From the NCBI RefSeq assembly GCF_034047335.1, contig NZ_CP139137.1, positions 1,302,001-1,366,000 on the forward strand: a stretch of 64,000 nt of DNA, read 5' to 3'. Position numbers and translations under genes: made by a program. Every line of letters starts with the position of its first letter. Positions within the stretch are counted from its first letter, which is position 1. This document shows positions 33,782 through 43,196 of the stretch, one piece after another. This DNA comes from Chryseobacterium sp. JJR-5R. Lineage in GTDB: Bacteria > Bacteroidota > Bacteroidia > Flavobacteriales > Weeksellaceae. The notes beneath the pieces are model-generated. The model was not told where the DNA came from. It saw nothing but the letters and a program-made list of their open reading frames with translations, and made no database searches.

Positions 33782-36520
33782 ATGAAACATTATCTTCTCT
33801 TTTTCTTCTTTGTCGTCCAGATCGCATTTGGGCAGTCTTTATTTCCCTATCTTCAGAATCCGACACCCAATTCCATGATTGTTACCTGGAAAACGGCATC
33901 TAATAATGAAACCACAGTCACGTACGGAACTTCACCGGCTAATCTGAACGTTACCGTTACCGGGACCACCAATATTTTTTCAGATACCGGTTACAATAAC
34001 AATTATTATTACCATACCGCAAAAATTACCGGCCTTCAGCCGAATACGAAATATTATTATAAAATTAAAACCGGCACCAGCGAATCTGCAGTATACAATT
34101 TCCGGACACTTCCTTTACCGGGGCAGGCGGCTACCGCAAACGGGAAAATCCGGTTCCTGATTATGGGAGACAACCAGATCAAGGCTGAACCGAGGTACGA
34201 TTCCTTAACCTTAAATGCATATAAAAAGCTAAAGGAAAAATTTGGAGCGAATTCAGACCCTTCGGATAATATTGCTTTGACATTTATGGTGGGAGACCAG
34301 GTGGATGTAGGCACGCTGGATCATTATGAGAACGTACACTTCAAAAAGAACATCAAACTTTCGCCATACCTTCCGATCCAGACCACGGTGGGAAATCATG
34401 AAACCTACGGGACACTGGGAATGAATTCCTATTATGCCCATTTTTATATTGATGAGATTAAGTACAAAAATATCTCTTCGGGAAATGAGAATTATTATGC
34501 CCAGCAGGCCGGAAACGTTTTGTTTGTAAGCCTGAGCTCGGAACATACGGGTACCGCACAGCAGACCTGGCTTCAGCAGGTGTTGAATGAAGCCAACAAT
34601 GATCCTACAGTAGACTGGATTATTTCTTTAAGCCACAGGCCTTACCAGGCGGAGCAATATGTAGGGGATATTTCAACCTGGGTAAGAAATACTGCCGTCC
34701 CGCTTCTGACAACATCCAATAAATACCTGATGCATGTAGGAGCCCATCACCATTTATACCACAGGGGACAGTTGAAAAACACCCCGAATTACCAGATCAT
34801 TTCAGGAGGCACGGCCTGGGACCAATACTGGGGAATGTCCAATGAACAGGATTTTGATGATGTTCAGAAAACATTAACCGACTGGACATATCAGATTGTC
34901 GAGGTTGATGTCAATACAGGGAAAGTCGATATCGAGTCTTATTCAATCGGAGGTGTTTACCATAAGAAATACAATGAGCTGGTGGATACCTTTCATCGGT
35001 ATAAAAATCAGCCTAAGCCTGTCAAGCCGTCGGTTACGAATATTTTTACCGCTCCCGTAACTTTACCTTTAACCTTGAACGGCAGCACTTTTTCAACAAC
35101 AAACGGGGAATTACTGAACACCACACAATTCCTGATCAGCAAAGCGTCAGATTTCTCTGTGGTTGAAAAAGAACTGTACCGCGATTATGAAAACTGGTTC
35201 GGGAAAGACGGAAACGGAACGCCGGATCTCACAAAGAACCTGAATGCCAATGTTGATATTACAAAAGCAGAGATTGCAGCCAATTCAATAACCAACGGGG
35301 TCTATTATGTAAAAGTCCGTTACCGGGACAGGAACCTGGAGTGGAGTGACTGGAGCGATGCAAAACAGTTTGAAGTAACAGGAAGTATGGTATCCAACCC
35401 GACTTTTACTTTGAATAAAACCGAATATCTTCAGAACGAACCGATTACGGCAACTTTTACAGACGGTCCCGGGAATAACCAGGATTGGGTAGGTATTTAT
35501 AAGAAAGGGCAGACTCCGGCCTCTGTAACTTCACAGGCGTATGTGTATACCAACGGGCAGACTTCAGGAACGGTTACCATCAATAATGGGTTGCCGAACA
35601 AAGGCCAGTATTTTGCAGGGTTCTTTGCCAATAATGGCTACACGGATATTGCGCCCAGAAAAAGCTTTTATGTAGGGCCGAAAGTTGTTTTAAATACAAG
35701 TGCAGATGAATATCCCGTAGGCGGAACTGTGGTTCTGAATTTTAACAACGGTCCTAACCTTACAAAAGACTGGATCGGGATTTATAAAATGGGTCAGGTT
35801 CCCGGGCCAACACCTTCCGTAAAATGGAGTTATGTAACCACCGCTTCAGGAACGCTTAACTTCACAGGGCTCCCGAAAGGATATTATTATGCCCAGTACT
35901 TTCTTGAAGACGGCTACACCTCGGTAGGAGAAAAGGTTTTCTTTAAAGTAGGGGATATTGTAACTGAGCTCTGGACGAACAAACCGGTGTATACATTGGG
36001 CGAAAATATTACGGCTTCATGGACAGATTCCCCGGGAATTATCAAAGACTGGCTGGGAATTTATCCGCAAAGTGTGACAACACCTGATGACAATTTTGTT
36101 TCATATACCTATTTCGACGGAATCACCCAGGGAACAAAAACCATTCAGGGCACAGCAGTTCCTGCAACGCCGGGCAGCTATTACCTGGTGATGTTTACCA
36201 ATGATTCCTATACAGAAGTTTCAAACAGGGTTCAGTTCCAGGTTTCCGGGACATCGCTGGGAACAGAGGAAGTGAAGAGCACAGAGAAAAATGTGATTTT
36301 ATATCCGAACCCAAGCAAGCCGGGTGAGCCGACCTTTATTAAAAGTGATTATCCGATTGAAAAAATACAGTTGATGTCAGTCAACGGGGATTTGCTGTAC
36401 GAATCTAAAAATATCAACAACCAGCGGTTCTCTCTGGTGAATGAAAATCTTCCGAAGGGAATTTATTTTGTAAAAGTCCATACCAGGAAATTGTTTACGC
36501 TGAAACTGATTATCCAATAA
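33782..36520 (+). CDS. Secreted purple-acid-phosphatase-like protein, T9SS type A
   Basis: A 912-residue modular exported protein. Order: signal peptide (1-18); N-terminal fibronectin III-like domain (about 20-108) as in purple acid phosphatases; metallophosphoesterase domain (about 122-350) with motifs GDN (129-131), GDQVD (171-175), GNHE (204-207), SHRPY (His285) and GAHHH (320-324); a linker domain; three similar beta domains (about 541-632, 635-723, 727-822), each with DWxGIY; and a T9SS type A sorting domain (about 838-912, ILYPNPSKPG). It probably hydrolyses phosphoesters outside the cell. The three DWxGIY domains resemble SKICH-type folds, which is a tentative reading. Confidence 0.85.
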   Translation: MKHYLLFFFFVVQIAFGQSLFPYLQNPTPNSMIVTWKTASNNETTVTYGTSPANLNVTVTGTTNIFSDTGYNNNYYYHTAKITGLQPNTKYYYKIKTGTSESAVYNFRTLPLPGQAATANGKIRFLIMGDNQIKAEPRYDSLTLNAYKKLKEKFGANSDPSDNIALTFMVGDQVDVGTLDHYENVHFKKNIKLSPYLPIQTTVGNHETYGTLGMNSYYAHFYIDEIKYKNISSGNENYYAQQAGNVLFVSLSSEHTGTAQQTWLQQVLNEANNDPTVDWIISLSHRPYQAEQYVGDISTWVRNTAVPLLTTSNKYLMHVGAHHHLYHRGQLKNTPNYQIISGGTAWDQYWGMSNEQDFDDVQKTLTDWTYQIVEVDVNTGKVDIESYSIGGVYHKKYNELVDTFHRYKNQPKPVKPSVTNIFTAPVTLPLTLNGSTFSTTNGELLNTTQFLISKASDFSVVEKELYRDYENWFGKDGNGTPDLTKNLNANVDITKAEIAANSITNGVYYVKVRYRDRNLEWSDWSDAKQFEVTGSMVSNPTFTLNKTEYLQNEPITATFTDGPGNNQDWVGIYKKGQTPASVTSQAYVYTNGQTSGTVTINNGLPNKGQYFAGFFANNGYTDIAPRKSFYVGPKVVLNTSADEYPVGGTVVLNFNNGPNLTKDWIGIYKMGQVPGPTPSVKWSYVTTASGTLNFTGLPKGYYYAQYFLEDGYTSVGEKVFFKVGDIVTELWTNKPVYTLGENITASWTDSPGIIKDWLGIYPQSVTTPDDNFVSYTYFDGITQGTKTIQGTAVPATPGSYYLVMFTNDSYTEVSNRVQFQVSGTSLGTEEVKSTEKNVILYPNPSKPGEPTFIKSDYPIEKIQLMSVNGDLLYESKNINNQRFSLVNENLPKGIYFVKVHTRKLFTLKLIIQ

Positions 36521-36585
36521 TAGTTGAGTACAGAATACTCTTAAAAAATTAAAGGTTTTAAGGAAACAGAATTAAATTGGATTAA

Positions 36586-36623
36586 AAAATGCGCGGGAAA
36601 ATTTTAATTTTCCCGCGCATTTT
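36586..36623. terminator. Bidirectional terminator between phosphoesterase and DoxX-like genes
   Basis: An 18-bp perfect stem (36586-36603 with 36606-36623) with a GCGCGGG core and AT flanks on both sides, lying between convergent genes. Confidence 0.9.
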
Positions 36624-36635
36624 ATGTTGTGTACA

Positions 36636-37013
36636 TTAATCATCTGTAGATTTTAATGCCCAGGCAATCAGGGGAGCCTGCATGAAAAGCCTTGCAAATC
36701 TCCGGTTGTCCGTATTCAGTCCGAATGAATCCCTTCTGTTTTTATACTGGGCAATATTGCCGGGAAGGACAGCTGCGAAAAATCCTGCAACAATTTTTCC
36801 CATCGTTTTTCTGTATTTTTCCGGGGTGGCAATCATGGCCGTACCCAGTGCAATCTCCGCAATTCCTGAATACACCACAGTATTATCTTTTTTCAGCGGG
36901 ACCCATTCCGGGACCTGGGCCTGGAATTCTTTTCTTGCAAAAGTAAGATGCCCTATTCCTGCCGTGATAAGAAATGCGCCGAGCGCAATTCTTGAAATGT
37001 CTTTCGTTTCCAT
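36636..37013 (-). CDS. DoxX-like small membrane protein
   Basis: A 125-residue membrane protein of the DoxX-like type with about four hydrophobic segments. Features are the N-terminal GAFLITAGIGHLTFARKEFQAQVPEWVP, typical of DoxX-like proteins with a conserved GxxHF/T region, and a second half GIAEIALGTAMI followed by FFAAVLPGNIAQYKNRRDSFGL. The ATG at 37011-37013 is preferred; an earlier ATG would add 27 residues without family resemblance. DoxX relatives act in redox or quinone-linked envelope functions, but nothing specific can be said here. It is monocistronic. Confidence 0.8.
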   Translation of the reverse strand: METKDISRIALGAFLITAGIGHLTFARKEFQAQVPEWVPLKKDNTVVYSGIAEIALGTAMIATPEKYRKTMGKIVAGFFAAVLPGNIAQYKNRRDSFGLNTDNRRFARLFMQAPLIAWALKSTDD

Positions 37014-37275
37014 AATGTGATATTTAATTGTAACAACTGGTGCATCATACAGTAACCAAAATTCAGACCATGATAAGATATGCATCATGTACACTGTTCT
37101 AATATCGGATCTGTTTAATCATTTAAAAATCAAAATTTATCTGTATTACTCGCAGTTGCTGTTTAAGCAGGTCATTATTTTATCCGGAGAATTTTATCTT
37201 ATGTCAAAATGAATCGCTGTTCTTCAGAATAAAGAAAAAGTATTAAATTAGGCCAACAGAAAAATCTGATATTTC

Positions 37276-37977
37276 ATGATAGATAAAAGAGTAAAAAATG
37301 CAAAGGAAGCCATCGCCGGAATTACGGATGGAATGACGCTGATGCTGGGCGGATTCGGGCTTTGCGGGATTCCTGAAAATTCAATTAACGCTTTGGTAGA
37401 GAGCGATGTAAAAGACCTTACCTGTATTTCAAACAATGCAGGCGTTGATGATTTCGGCCTGGGGCTGTTGCTTCATAAAAGACAGATTAAAAAAATGATC
37501 TCTTCCTATGTAGGCGAAAATGCAGAGTTTGAAAGACAGATGCTTTCCGGTGAACTGGAAGTGGAACTGACCCCGCAGGGTACCCTGGCGGAAAAATGCA
37601 GGGCAGCACAGGCAGGCATTCCGGCCTTTTATACCCCGGCCGGTTTCGGGACGGAAGTGGCGGAAGGCAAGGAAGTAAAAGATTTCGACGGCAAGCCGCA
37701 TATTCTTGAACATGCGTTTAAAGCAGACTATTCTATTGTAAAAGCCTGGAAAGGCGACCATGCCGGAAACCTTATTTTTAAAGGGTCGGCAAGGAATTTC
37801 AACCATCCGATGGCTGGTGCCGGAAAGATTACCATTGCTGAAGTGGAAGAACTGGTAGAGCCGGGGGAACTGGATCCCAATCAGGTTCACATTCCGGGAA
37901 TTATGATCCAGAGGATTTTCCAGGGTGAAAAATTTGAAAAAAGAATTGAACAGCGCACCGTCCGGAAAGAAGGATAA
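37276..37977 (+). CDS. scoA: 3-oxoacid CoA-transferase subunit A
   Basis: A 233-residue subunit A of the SCOT/acetate CoA-transferase family, which moves CoA between succinyl-CoA and a 3-oxoacid such as acetoacetate. Motifs: [10 protein letters not shown] (about 30-39), [33 protein letters not shown] and [10 protein letters not shown]. Subunit B follows after an unusually long 217-base gap. A 14-base direct repeat with period 19 spans the stop codon. In this organism type the enzyme would feed ketone bodies or leucine breakdown products into acetyl-CoA (inference). Confidence 0.93.
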   Translation: MIDKRVKNAKEAIAGITDGMTLMLGGFGLCGIPENSINALVESDVKDLTCISNNAGVDDFGLGLLLHKRQIKKMISSYVGENAEFERQMLSGELEVELTPQGTLAEKCRAAQAGIPAFYTPAGFGTEVAEGKEVKDFDGKPHILEHAFKADYSIVKAWKGDHAGNLIFKGSARNFNHPMAGAGKITIAEVEELVEPGELDPNQVHIPGIMIQRIFQGEKFEKRIEQRTVRKEG

Positions 37978-37991
37978 CGTCCGGAAAGAAG
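37959..37991 (+). repeat. 14-base direct repeat across the scoA stop
   Basis: CGTCCGGAAAGAAG occurs at 37959-37972 and again at 37978-37991, with the TAA stop between. The second copy is outside the coding region, so a 19-base duplication probably placed or moved the stop. Confidence 0.75.
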
Positions 37992-38194
37992 TTCAATTTT
38001 AAAATTCAGCAGTGGAAAAATGAAAGCCTGATAACCAGTACATAGTTTTTCTGACATGTTATTGATCGATATTTCAGAAGAAATTTAATTGAATGGTTCA
38101 TTTCCGGCTGACGGAACCAGCAGATTATTTCCAAAAATAAAAAGATCGCAGCAGCTTTCAGATTGCCGCATCATCAAATTTTCAAATTAAAAGT

Positions 38195-38848
38195 ATGTTA
38201 AGTAAAGAAGATATAGCAAAACGTATTGCCAGAGAAGTTAAAGACGGATATTACGTAAACCTGGGAATCGGAATTCCTACTTTGGTCGCCAATTATGTTC
38301 CGGACAATCTTTCCGTAGAATTTCAGAGTGAAAACGGAGTTCTGGGAATGGGGCCTTTCCCTTTTGAAGGACAGGAAGATGCAGATGTCATCAATGCCGG
38401 GAAACAGACCATCACCATCCTGCCGGGAGGTTCATTTTTTGACTCCGCATTCAGTTTCGGGATGATCCGCAGCCAGAAGGTAGATCTTACCATTCTCGGA
38501 GCCATGGAAGTTTCAGAAAACGGAGACATTGCCAACTGGAAAATCCCCGGAAAAATGGTGAAAGGAATGGGAGGTGCGATGGACCTGGTGGCTTCGGCCG
38601 AAAATATTATCGTGGCCATGATGCACGTCAACAAAGCCGGGGAAAGCAAGATCCTTAAAAAATGTACGCTTCCTTTAACCGGAATCAGCTGTGTTAAAAA
38701 GATCGTTACCGAATTAGCCGTTTTGGACGTTACACCAGCCGGTTTCAGGCTTGTGGAACGGGCACCCGGCGTTTCCGTGGAGCACATTATAAAATCTACG
38801 GAAGCAGACCTGATCATTGATGGTGAAATTCCTGAAATGCAGTTTTAA
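38195..38848 (+). CDS. scoB: 3-oxoacid CoA-transferase subunit B
   Basis: A 217-residue subunit B of the same transferase. The catalytic Glu46 lies in SENGVLGMGP. Other marks are NLGIGIPTLV, INAGKQTITILPGG, FDSAFSFGMIR and VDLTILGAMEVSENGDIANWKIPGK with KGMGGAMDL. Subunits A and B form the working enzyme with the CoA thioester intermediate on Glu46. A terminator follows 8 bases after the stop. Confidence 0.94.
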   Translation: MLSKEDIAKRIAREVKDGYYVNLGIGIPTLVANYVPDNLSVEFQSENGVLGMGPFPFEGQEDADVINAGKQTITILPGGSFFDSAFSFGMIRSQKVDLTILGAMEVSENGDIANWKIPGKMVKGMGGAMDLVASAENIIVAMMHVNKAGESKILKKCTLPLTGISCVKKIVTELAVLDVTPAGFRLVERAPGVSVEHIIKSTEADLIIDGEIPEMQF

Positions 38849-38855
38849 ACAAAGT

Positions 38856-38889
38856 AAACCTTGTCAATGAACCGACAAGGTTTTTTTTA
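38856..38889 (+). terminator. Terminator after scoB
   Basis: A 10-bp stem AAACCTTGTC/GACAAGGTTT (38856-38865 with 38874-38883), 8-base loop, then a T run. Confidence 0.88.
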
Positions 38890-38915
38890 AGCTTCTTATT
38901 CAATACAAAAGAAAG

Positions 38916-39749
38916 CTATTTTCCATCCTGAGCCCCGAAAACCTTCTGCAGAATACTTGTCGTTCTCATGGCTGGCGTATTTCTGATGCCGCTTTCTTTC
39001 TGGGCTACCATCTTGAAAACACCGTTAATGGTTTCGGTAGTTACATATTCATTAAGATCAGTTGTCACCGCCTGTCCTGTAAACGTATTGTATTTTGAAA
39101 TTAAATTAGACCATACTTTATCTGCACCTACTTTTCCCAGTGATGCTTTTACTTTCGGCTGAAAAGCAGTAAATAGCTGGCTTTGGGTTTTCCCCTGTAA
39201 ATAGTTCGTAGCCGAATTATCGCTTCCCAGCAGGATATTCTTAGCATCCGTAATCGTCATTGAGGTAATGGCTTTGGTGAAGATCGGGGCCGCCTCTGTT
39301 ACCGCGTCTTCCGCAGCTCTGTTCAGTAATTTCACGCCTTGGTCTGCCAGGCTTCCCAAACCGATCGAACGGAGGGTTGTATCTATTTTTCTTAATTTTT
39401 CGGGCATCAGGATCTTTACAGCTTCATTCTTTAAAAAACCGTCAGTCACACCCAGTTTTTTCACGCCTTCTGTTACGCCGAGGCTTAAAGCTTCTTTTAA
39501 ACCTGAGGAAATTTGAGTTGAAGTCAGACTGCCGGTATTGACAGGGAAATTTATCCCTGAAGCATTCTGAGTTTTTGTGGTTGTAGTCGTAGCCGTGGAA
39601 GTACCGGTGTTTGTTGTTGTTTTTACCGGAGCATTCAGGTCAATTCCGGTTCTGTCTTTTACCTTAGATTTAATCGCATCGAAAATCTGTGCCTGCGCAG
39701 AAACTGAAAACAGCAGTATGGCTGCCAATCCAATCGTTTTTCTCATCAT
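38916..39749 (-). CDS. DUF4197 exported protein
   Basis: A 277-residue protein with a signal peptide (about 1-21, ending SAQAQ), a Thr-rich linker (about 41-62) and a helical DUF4197 domain (about 75-277). Family-like segments are SGLKEALSLGVTEGVKKLG, the LMPEKLRKIDTTLRSIGLG block and ITDAKNILLGSDNSATNYLQGKT, with a C-terminal IRNTPAMRTTSILQKVFG. It is probably periplasmic or outer-membrane associated. The function of DUF4197 is unknown. It is convergent with scoB and divergent from the hexosaminidase gene, with no operon partners. Confidence 0.85.
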   Translation of the reverse strand: MMRKTIGLAAILLFSVSAQAQIFDAIKSKVKDRTGIDLNAPVKTTTNTGTSTATTTTTKTQNASGINFPVNTGSLTSTQISSGLKEALSLGVTEGVKKLGVTDGFLKNEAVKILMPEKLRKIDTTLRSIGLGSLADQGVKLLNRAAEDAVTEAAPIFTKAITSMTITDAKNILLGSDNSATNYLQGKTQSQLFTAFQPKVKASLGKVGADKVWSNLISKYNTFTGQAVTTDLNEYVTTETINGVFKMVAQKESGIRNTPAMRTTSILQKVFGAQDGK

Positions 39750-39846
39750 TTTACTTTTACAGGATTAGATGTTTTATTTTTTAATAAGTTAAAGCTTACT
39801 AAATTTTAGGAAAATAATTATCTTAGCCCAAACCTAATCCAGTACG

Positions 39847-42102
39847 ATGATACGCTCAGCTTTTATACTTTTTATACTTTTGTCAAATACATTTTTTTCC
39901 CAGCACCGGTTAAATTTAATTCCTTATCCGCAGAAAGTTGAGCTTCAAACGGGAGAATTTGTTATTCCTGAAATAATGTCCCTGGATAAGGCGCTTCCAA
40001 AAGAAGAAACCGAATACTTTAAAAAGAAATCGAATTTAATCTTGAAATTTCAAAATTCCGGAAAGCCAAGCGCACATCTGGTATATTCCCAATTGACAGA
40101 CTCAAAAAACTCAAAGCAGAATGACGAGTTTTATTCCCTGGAAATTACTTCCAGACAAATTTCAATTCAATCCTATACAAAGCAGGGTTATTTTCTGGCG
40201 CTTCAAACATTAATTCAGTTATTTGAAGAATTTAAAGAAAGCAAAAAGATCCCGGCCATGAAAATTGAGGATGAGCCGAGGTTTGCATGGAGGGGGATGC
40301 ATCTTGATGTCTGCCGCCATTTTTTTACGGTGAACGAAGTAAAGCAATATATCGATTATCTGGCCATGTATAAGCTCAATACGTTTCACTGGCACTTAAC
40401 CGATGACCAGGGTTGGAGAATCGAAATCAAAAAATATCCGAAACTGACACAGATCGGTTCAAAACGCAAAGAATCCATGATTGGAGCGTATGTTGACGAT
40501 ACCTATGACGGAAAACCGTACGGGCCGTTTTTTTACACACAGGAACAGATTAAAGAAGTGGTAAAATATGCTCAGGAAAGGCATATTAATGTAGTTCCGG
40601 AAATAGAAATGCCCGGCCACGCACTGGCTGCCTTATCGGCATATCCGAAACTGGCCTGTACCAAAGGGCCTTTTGAGCCGGCTACGAAATGGGGCGTTTT
40701 TGATGATGTCTTCTGCCCGAAAGAAGAAACATTTACATTTTTGGAAAATGTACTGGATGAAGTGATGGCGCTTTTTCCTTCACCATATATTCACATCGGC
40801 GGCGATGAATGCCCGAAAACAAGATGGAAAGAATGTGCACATTGCCAGGCTTTGATTAAAAAATATAACCTCAAAGATGAGCATGGCTTGCAAAGTTATT
40901 TTATTCAGAGAATTGAAAAATATGTAAACAGCAAAGGCAGGAAAATCATCGGCTGGGATGAAATTCTGGAAGGCGGATTGGCTCCGAATGCGGCTGTGAT
41001 GAGCTGGACCGGGATCAAAGGAGGAGTGGAAGCTGCCAAATCAGCTCATTTTGCGGTGATGACTCCGGGTTCCTACTGTTATTTTGACCATTATCAGGGC
41101 GATCCGCAGACGGAACCTAATGCTTTCGGAGGTTTTACGCCTCTGGATAAAGTATACTCTTACCATCCTGTTCCTGAAGAGCTGAATGCTGCACAATCCG
41201 AATACATCCTGGGTGTACAAGCTAATTTATGGACAGAATATATCCTTGATTTTAAACAGGTTCAATACATGATTTTCCCAAGGTTATTTGCACTTTCCGA
41301 AGTAGGCTGGGGGACTTCTAAACCGGAAAATTACAAGGAATTTGAAAACAGGGCGGTTCAGCATTTTAAAATTTTAGATAAACTGAATATTAACTATGCG
41401 AAAAGCATCTACAATATTTCCGGAAAGGTAATTCCTGATCATAAGGGTGTTTCTTATGAACTTTCAACATCGCAGAATCCGGACGGCATTAAATTTACGA
41501 TTGATGGAAGCAATCCGGTATCAAATTCAGCAACCTATCAGGATCCGATACCGGTTTTAAAAGCGATAACCATAAAATCTGCTTATTTTGAAAATGGAGA
41601 ACTAAAATCTGCTGTTTCTTCCCAGGATTTTTCCCCTTCAAAAACAACTGGGAAAAAGATCATTTTAGAACATCAGCCCGGAGAAAATTATGCTTTTGGC
41701 GGCGCATTCACTTTAGTTGACGGAATTACCGGAAATGTAAAGCAACTGGGGAAAACCTGGCTGGGTTTTCAGGGGAAAGATGTGGTGGCAACCATCGATT
41801 TCGGACAGAACATGCCATTTTCAGAAGTGTATTTCAATACGCTGGATAATAAGGGAAGCTGGATCCATCTGGCAAAATCAGCGACGGTTTCTCTTTCGGA
41901 TGATGGTAAAAACTTTAAAATAATCAAAGAAATCGGAAGAGAGGAAATTGTTTCGGCAAAAGGAAAAATCAATCTTAAAGTCGGAAATCAAAATTCTAAA
42001 TATATCAGAGTCAAGATAGAAAATGCAGGGATTATTCCGGCAGGAAACCCGGGAGCAGATTCAAAAGCATGGTTGTTTGTGGATGAGATCGGAGCGAAAT
42101 AA
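39847..42102 (+). CDS. Beta-N-acetylhexosaminidase (GH20)
   Basis: A 751-residue exported GH20 enzyme that removes terminal GlcNAc or GalNAc by substrate-assisted catalysis. Signal peptide 1-18 (ending FFSQ); GH20b N-terminal domain (about 22-143); catalytic barrel (about 145-500) with RGMHLDVCRHFF, FHWHLTDDQGWR and the catalytic pair Asp320-Glu321 in HIGGDECPKTRW; C-terminal chitobiase-like (about 525-605) and F5/8-type carbohydrate-binding region (about 615-751). It heads a row of same-strand genes (glycosylasparaginase, cutC, 2H phosphoesterase, beta-mannosidase) that fits N-glycan or glycoprotein breakdown. Confidence 0.95.
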   Translation: MIRSAFILFILLSNTFFSQHRLNLIPYPQKVELQTGEFVIPEIMSLDKALPKEETEYFKKKSNLILKFQNSGKPSAHLVYSQLTDSKNSKQNDEFYSLEITSRQISIQSYTKQGYFLALQTLIQLFEEFKESKKIPAMKIEDEPRFAWRGMHLDVCRHFFTVNEVKQYIDYLAMYKLNTFHWHLTDDQGWRIEIKKYPKLTQIGSKRKESMIGAYVDDTYDGKPYGPFFYTQEQIKEVVKYAQERHINVVPEIEMPGHALAALSAYPKLACTKGPFEPATKWGVFDDVFCPKEETFTFLENVLDEVMALFPSPYIHIGGDECPKTRWKECAHCQALIKKYNLKDEHGLQSYFIQRIEKYVNSKGRKIIGWDEILEGGLAPNAAVMSWTGIKGGVEAAKSAHFAVMTPGSYCYFDHYQGDPQTEPNAFGGFTPLDKVYSYHPVPEELNAAQSEYILGVQANLWTEYILDFKQVQYMIFPRLFALSEVGWGTSKPENYKEFENRAVQHFKILDKLNINYAKSIYNISGKVIPDHKGVSYELSTSQNPDGIKFTIDGSNPVSNSATYQDPIPVLKAITIKSAYFENGELKSAVSSQDFSPSKTTGKKIILEHQPGENYAFGGAFTLVDGITGNVKQLGKTWLGFQGKDVVATIDFGQNMPFSEVYFNTLDNKGSWIHLAKSATVSLSDDGKNFKIIKEIGREEIVSAKGKINLKVGNQNSKYIRVKIENAGIIPAGNPGADSKAWLFVDEIGAK

Positions 42103-42163
42103 ATGTACGCTTATTATTCATTGTATGAATACACTATTAAAATGATAATCTAAACTTTAAAAA

Positions 42164-43156
42164 ATGTCTTCAAGAAGAAAATTTATAAAAACAACAGGGA
42201 TATTGTCATCCGCACTCCTTTTAAACCCCTTGGATCTGTTCGCTGAAAACAGTCCTCAGCATAATACAGCGGTCAATAAGCCTGTCGTTCTTTCTACCTG
42301 GGATTTCGGTTTGCGGGCTAATGAAGAAGCGTGGACTATCTTAGGAAAAGGCGGAAGGTCTATGGATGCCGTTGAAAAAGGGGTACGCTTGATAGAGCTT
42401 GATCCGAATGAGAGAAGTGTCGGTTATGGCGGACGTCCGGACAGAGACGGCAGAGTGACGCTGGATGCCTGCATCATGGACGAAAATTATAACATCGGTT
42501 CGGTAGCCGGCCTGGAAAATATCAAGAACCCGGTTTCTGTAGCAAGAGCCGTGATGGAAAAAACGCCCCACGTTATGCTCGTAGGCGACGGTGCTCTGCA
42601 GTTTGCCCTTTCACAAGGCTTTAAAAAAGAAAACCTCCTGACGCCTGAATCTGAAAAAGAATGGAGAGAATGGCTGAAAGACAGCAAATACAAACCTATT
42701 GTAAACATTGAAAATCATGATACCATCGGGATGATTGCTATGGATGCACAGGGCAACCTTTCGGGAGCCTGTACCACGAGCGGAATGGCTTTCAAAATGC
42801 ACGGAAGGGTAGGTGATTCGCCGATTATCGGAGCCGGATTGTTTGTTGATAATGAAGTAGGCGCAGCAACCGCAACCGGCCACGGTGAAGAAGTAATCCG
42901 GATGGTGGGAACTCATCTCGTAGTGGAACTGATGAGGCAGGGCAGGCATCCGCAGGAGGCCTGCAAAGAAGCAGTGGAAAGGATTGTGAAAATTACCAAA
43001 ACAAGGAATAAAAACCTGAAAGATATCCAGGTCGGCTTTATTGCCATCAATAAAAAAGGGGAATACGGTTCGTACTGTATGCAGGACGGATTTAATTTTG
43101 CGGTCCATGACCGGAAAGGAAACCGGCTGGAAAAACCTGAATTCGCACTGAAATAA
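42164..43156 (+). CDS. N4-(beta-N-acetylglucosaminyl)-L-asparaginase
   Basis: A 330-residue glycosylasparaginase (aspartylglucosaminidase), an Ntn hydrolase that cleaves the GlcNAc-Asn bond of glycoprotein remnants. The precursor is cut autocatalytically before Thr187 in NHDTIGM to form alpha and beta chains; GVRLIELDPNERSVGYGGRPD, TLDACIMDENYNIGSVAG and GVG-like GDGALQFAL segments are characteristic. It resembles the structurally known Elizabethkingia meningoseptica enzyme closely. The N-terminus has a Tat-like signal (SSRRKFIKTTG then hydrophobic residues), so export of a folded protein is likely. It follows the hexosaminidase by 61 bases. Confidence 0.96.
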   Translation: MSSRRKFIKTTGILSSALLLNPLDLFAENSPQHNTAVNKPVVLSTWDFGLRANEEAWTILGKGGRSMDAVEKGVRLIELDPNERSVGYGGRPDRDGRVTLDACIMDENYNIGSVAGLENIKNPVSVARAVMEKTPHVMLVGDGALQFALSQGFKKENLLTPESEKEWREWLKDSKYKPIVNIENHDTIGMIAMDAQGNLSGACTTSGMAFKMHGRVGDSPIIGAGLFVDNEVGAATATGHGEEVIRMVGTHLVVELMRQGRHPQEACKEAVERIVKITKTRNKNLKDIQVGFIAINKKGEYGSYCMQDGFNFAVHDRKGNRLEKPEFALK

Positions 43157-43196
43157 TAGCAATAAGCAATAAATTTTCTATAAATTATAAATTCAA

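Noticed and set aside
42611..43162. Long minus-strand frame opposite the glycosylasparaginase gene
   Set aside because: The plus strand is a clear, motif-complete enzyme; the antisense frame has no recognisable domain.
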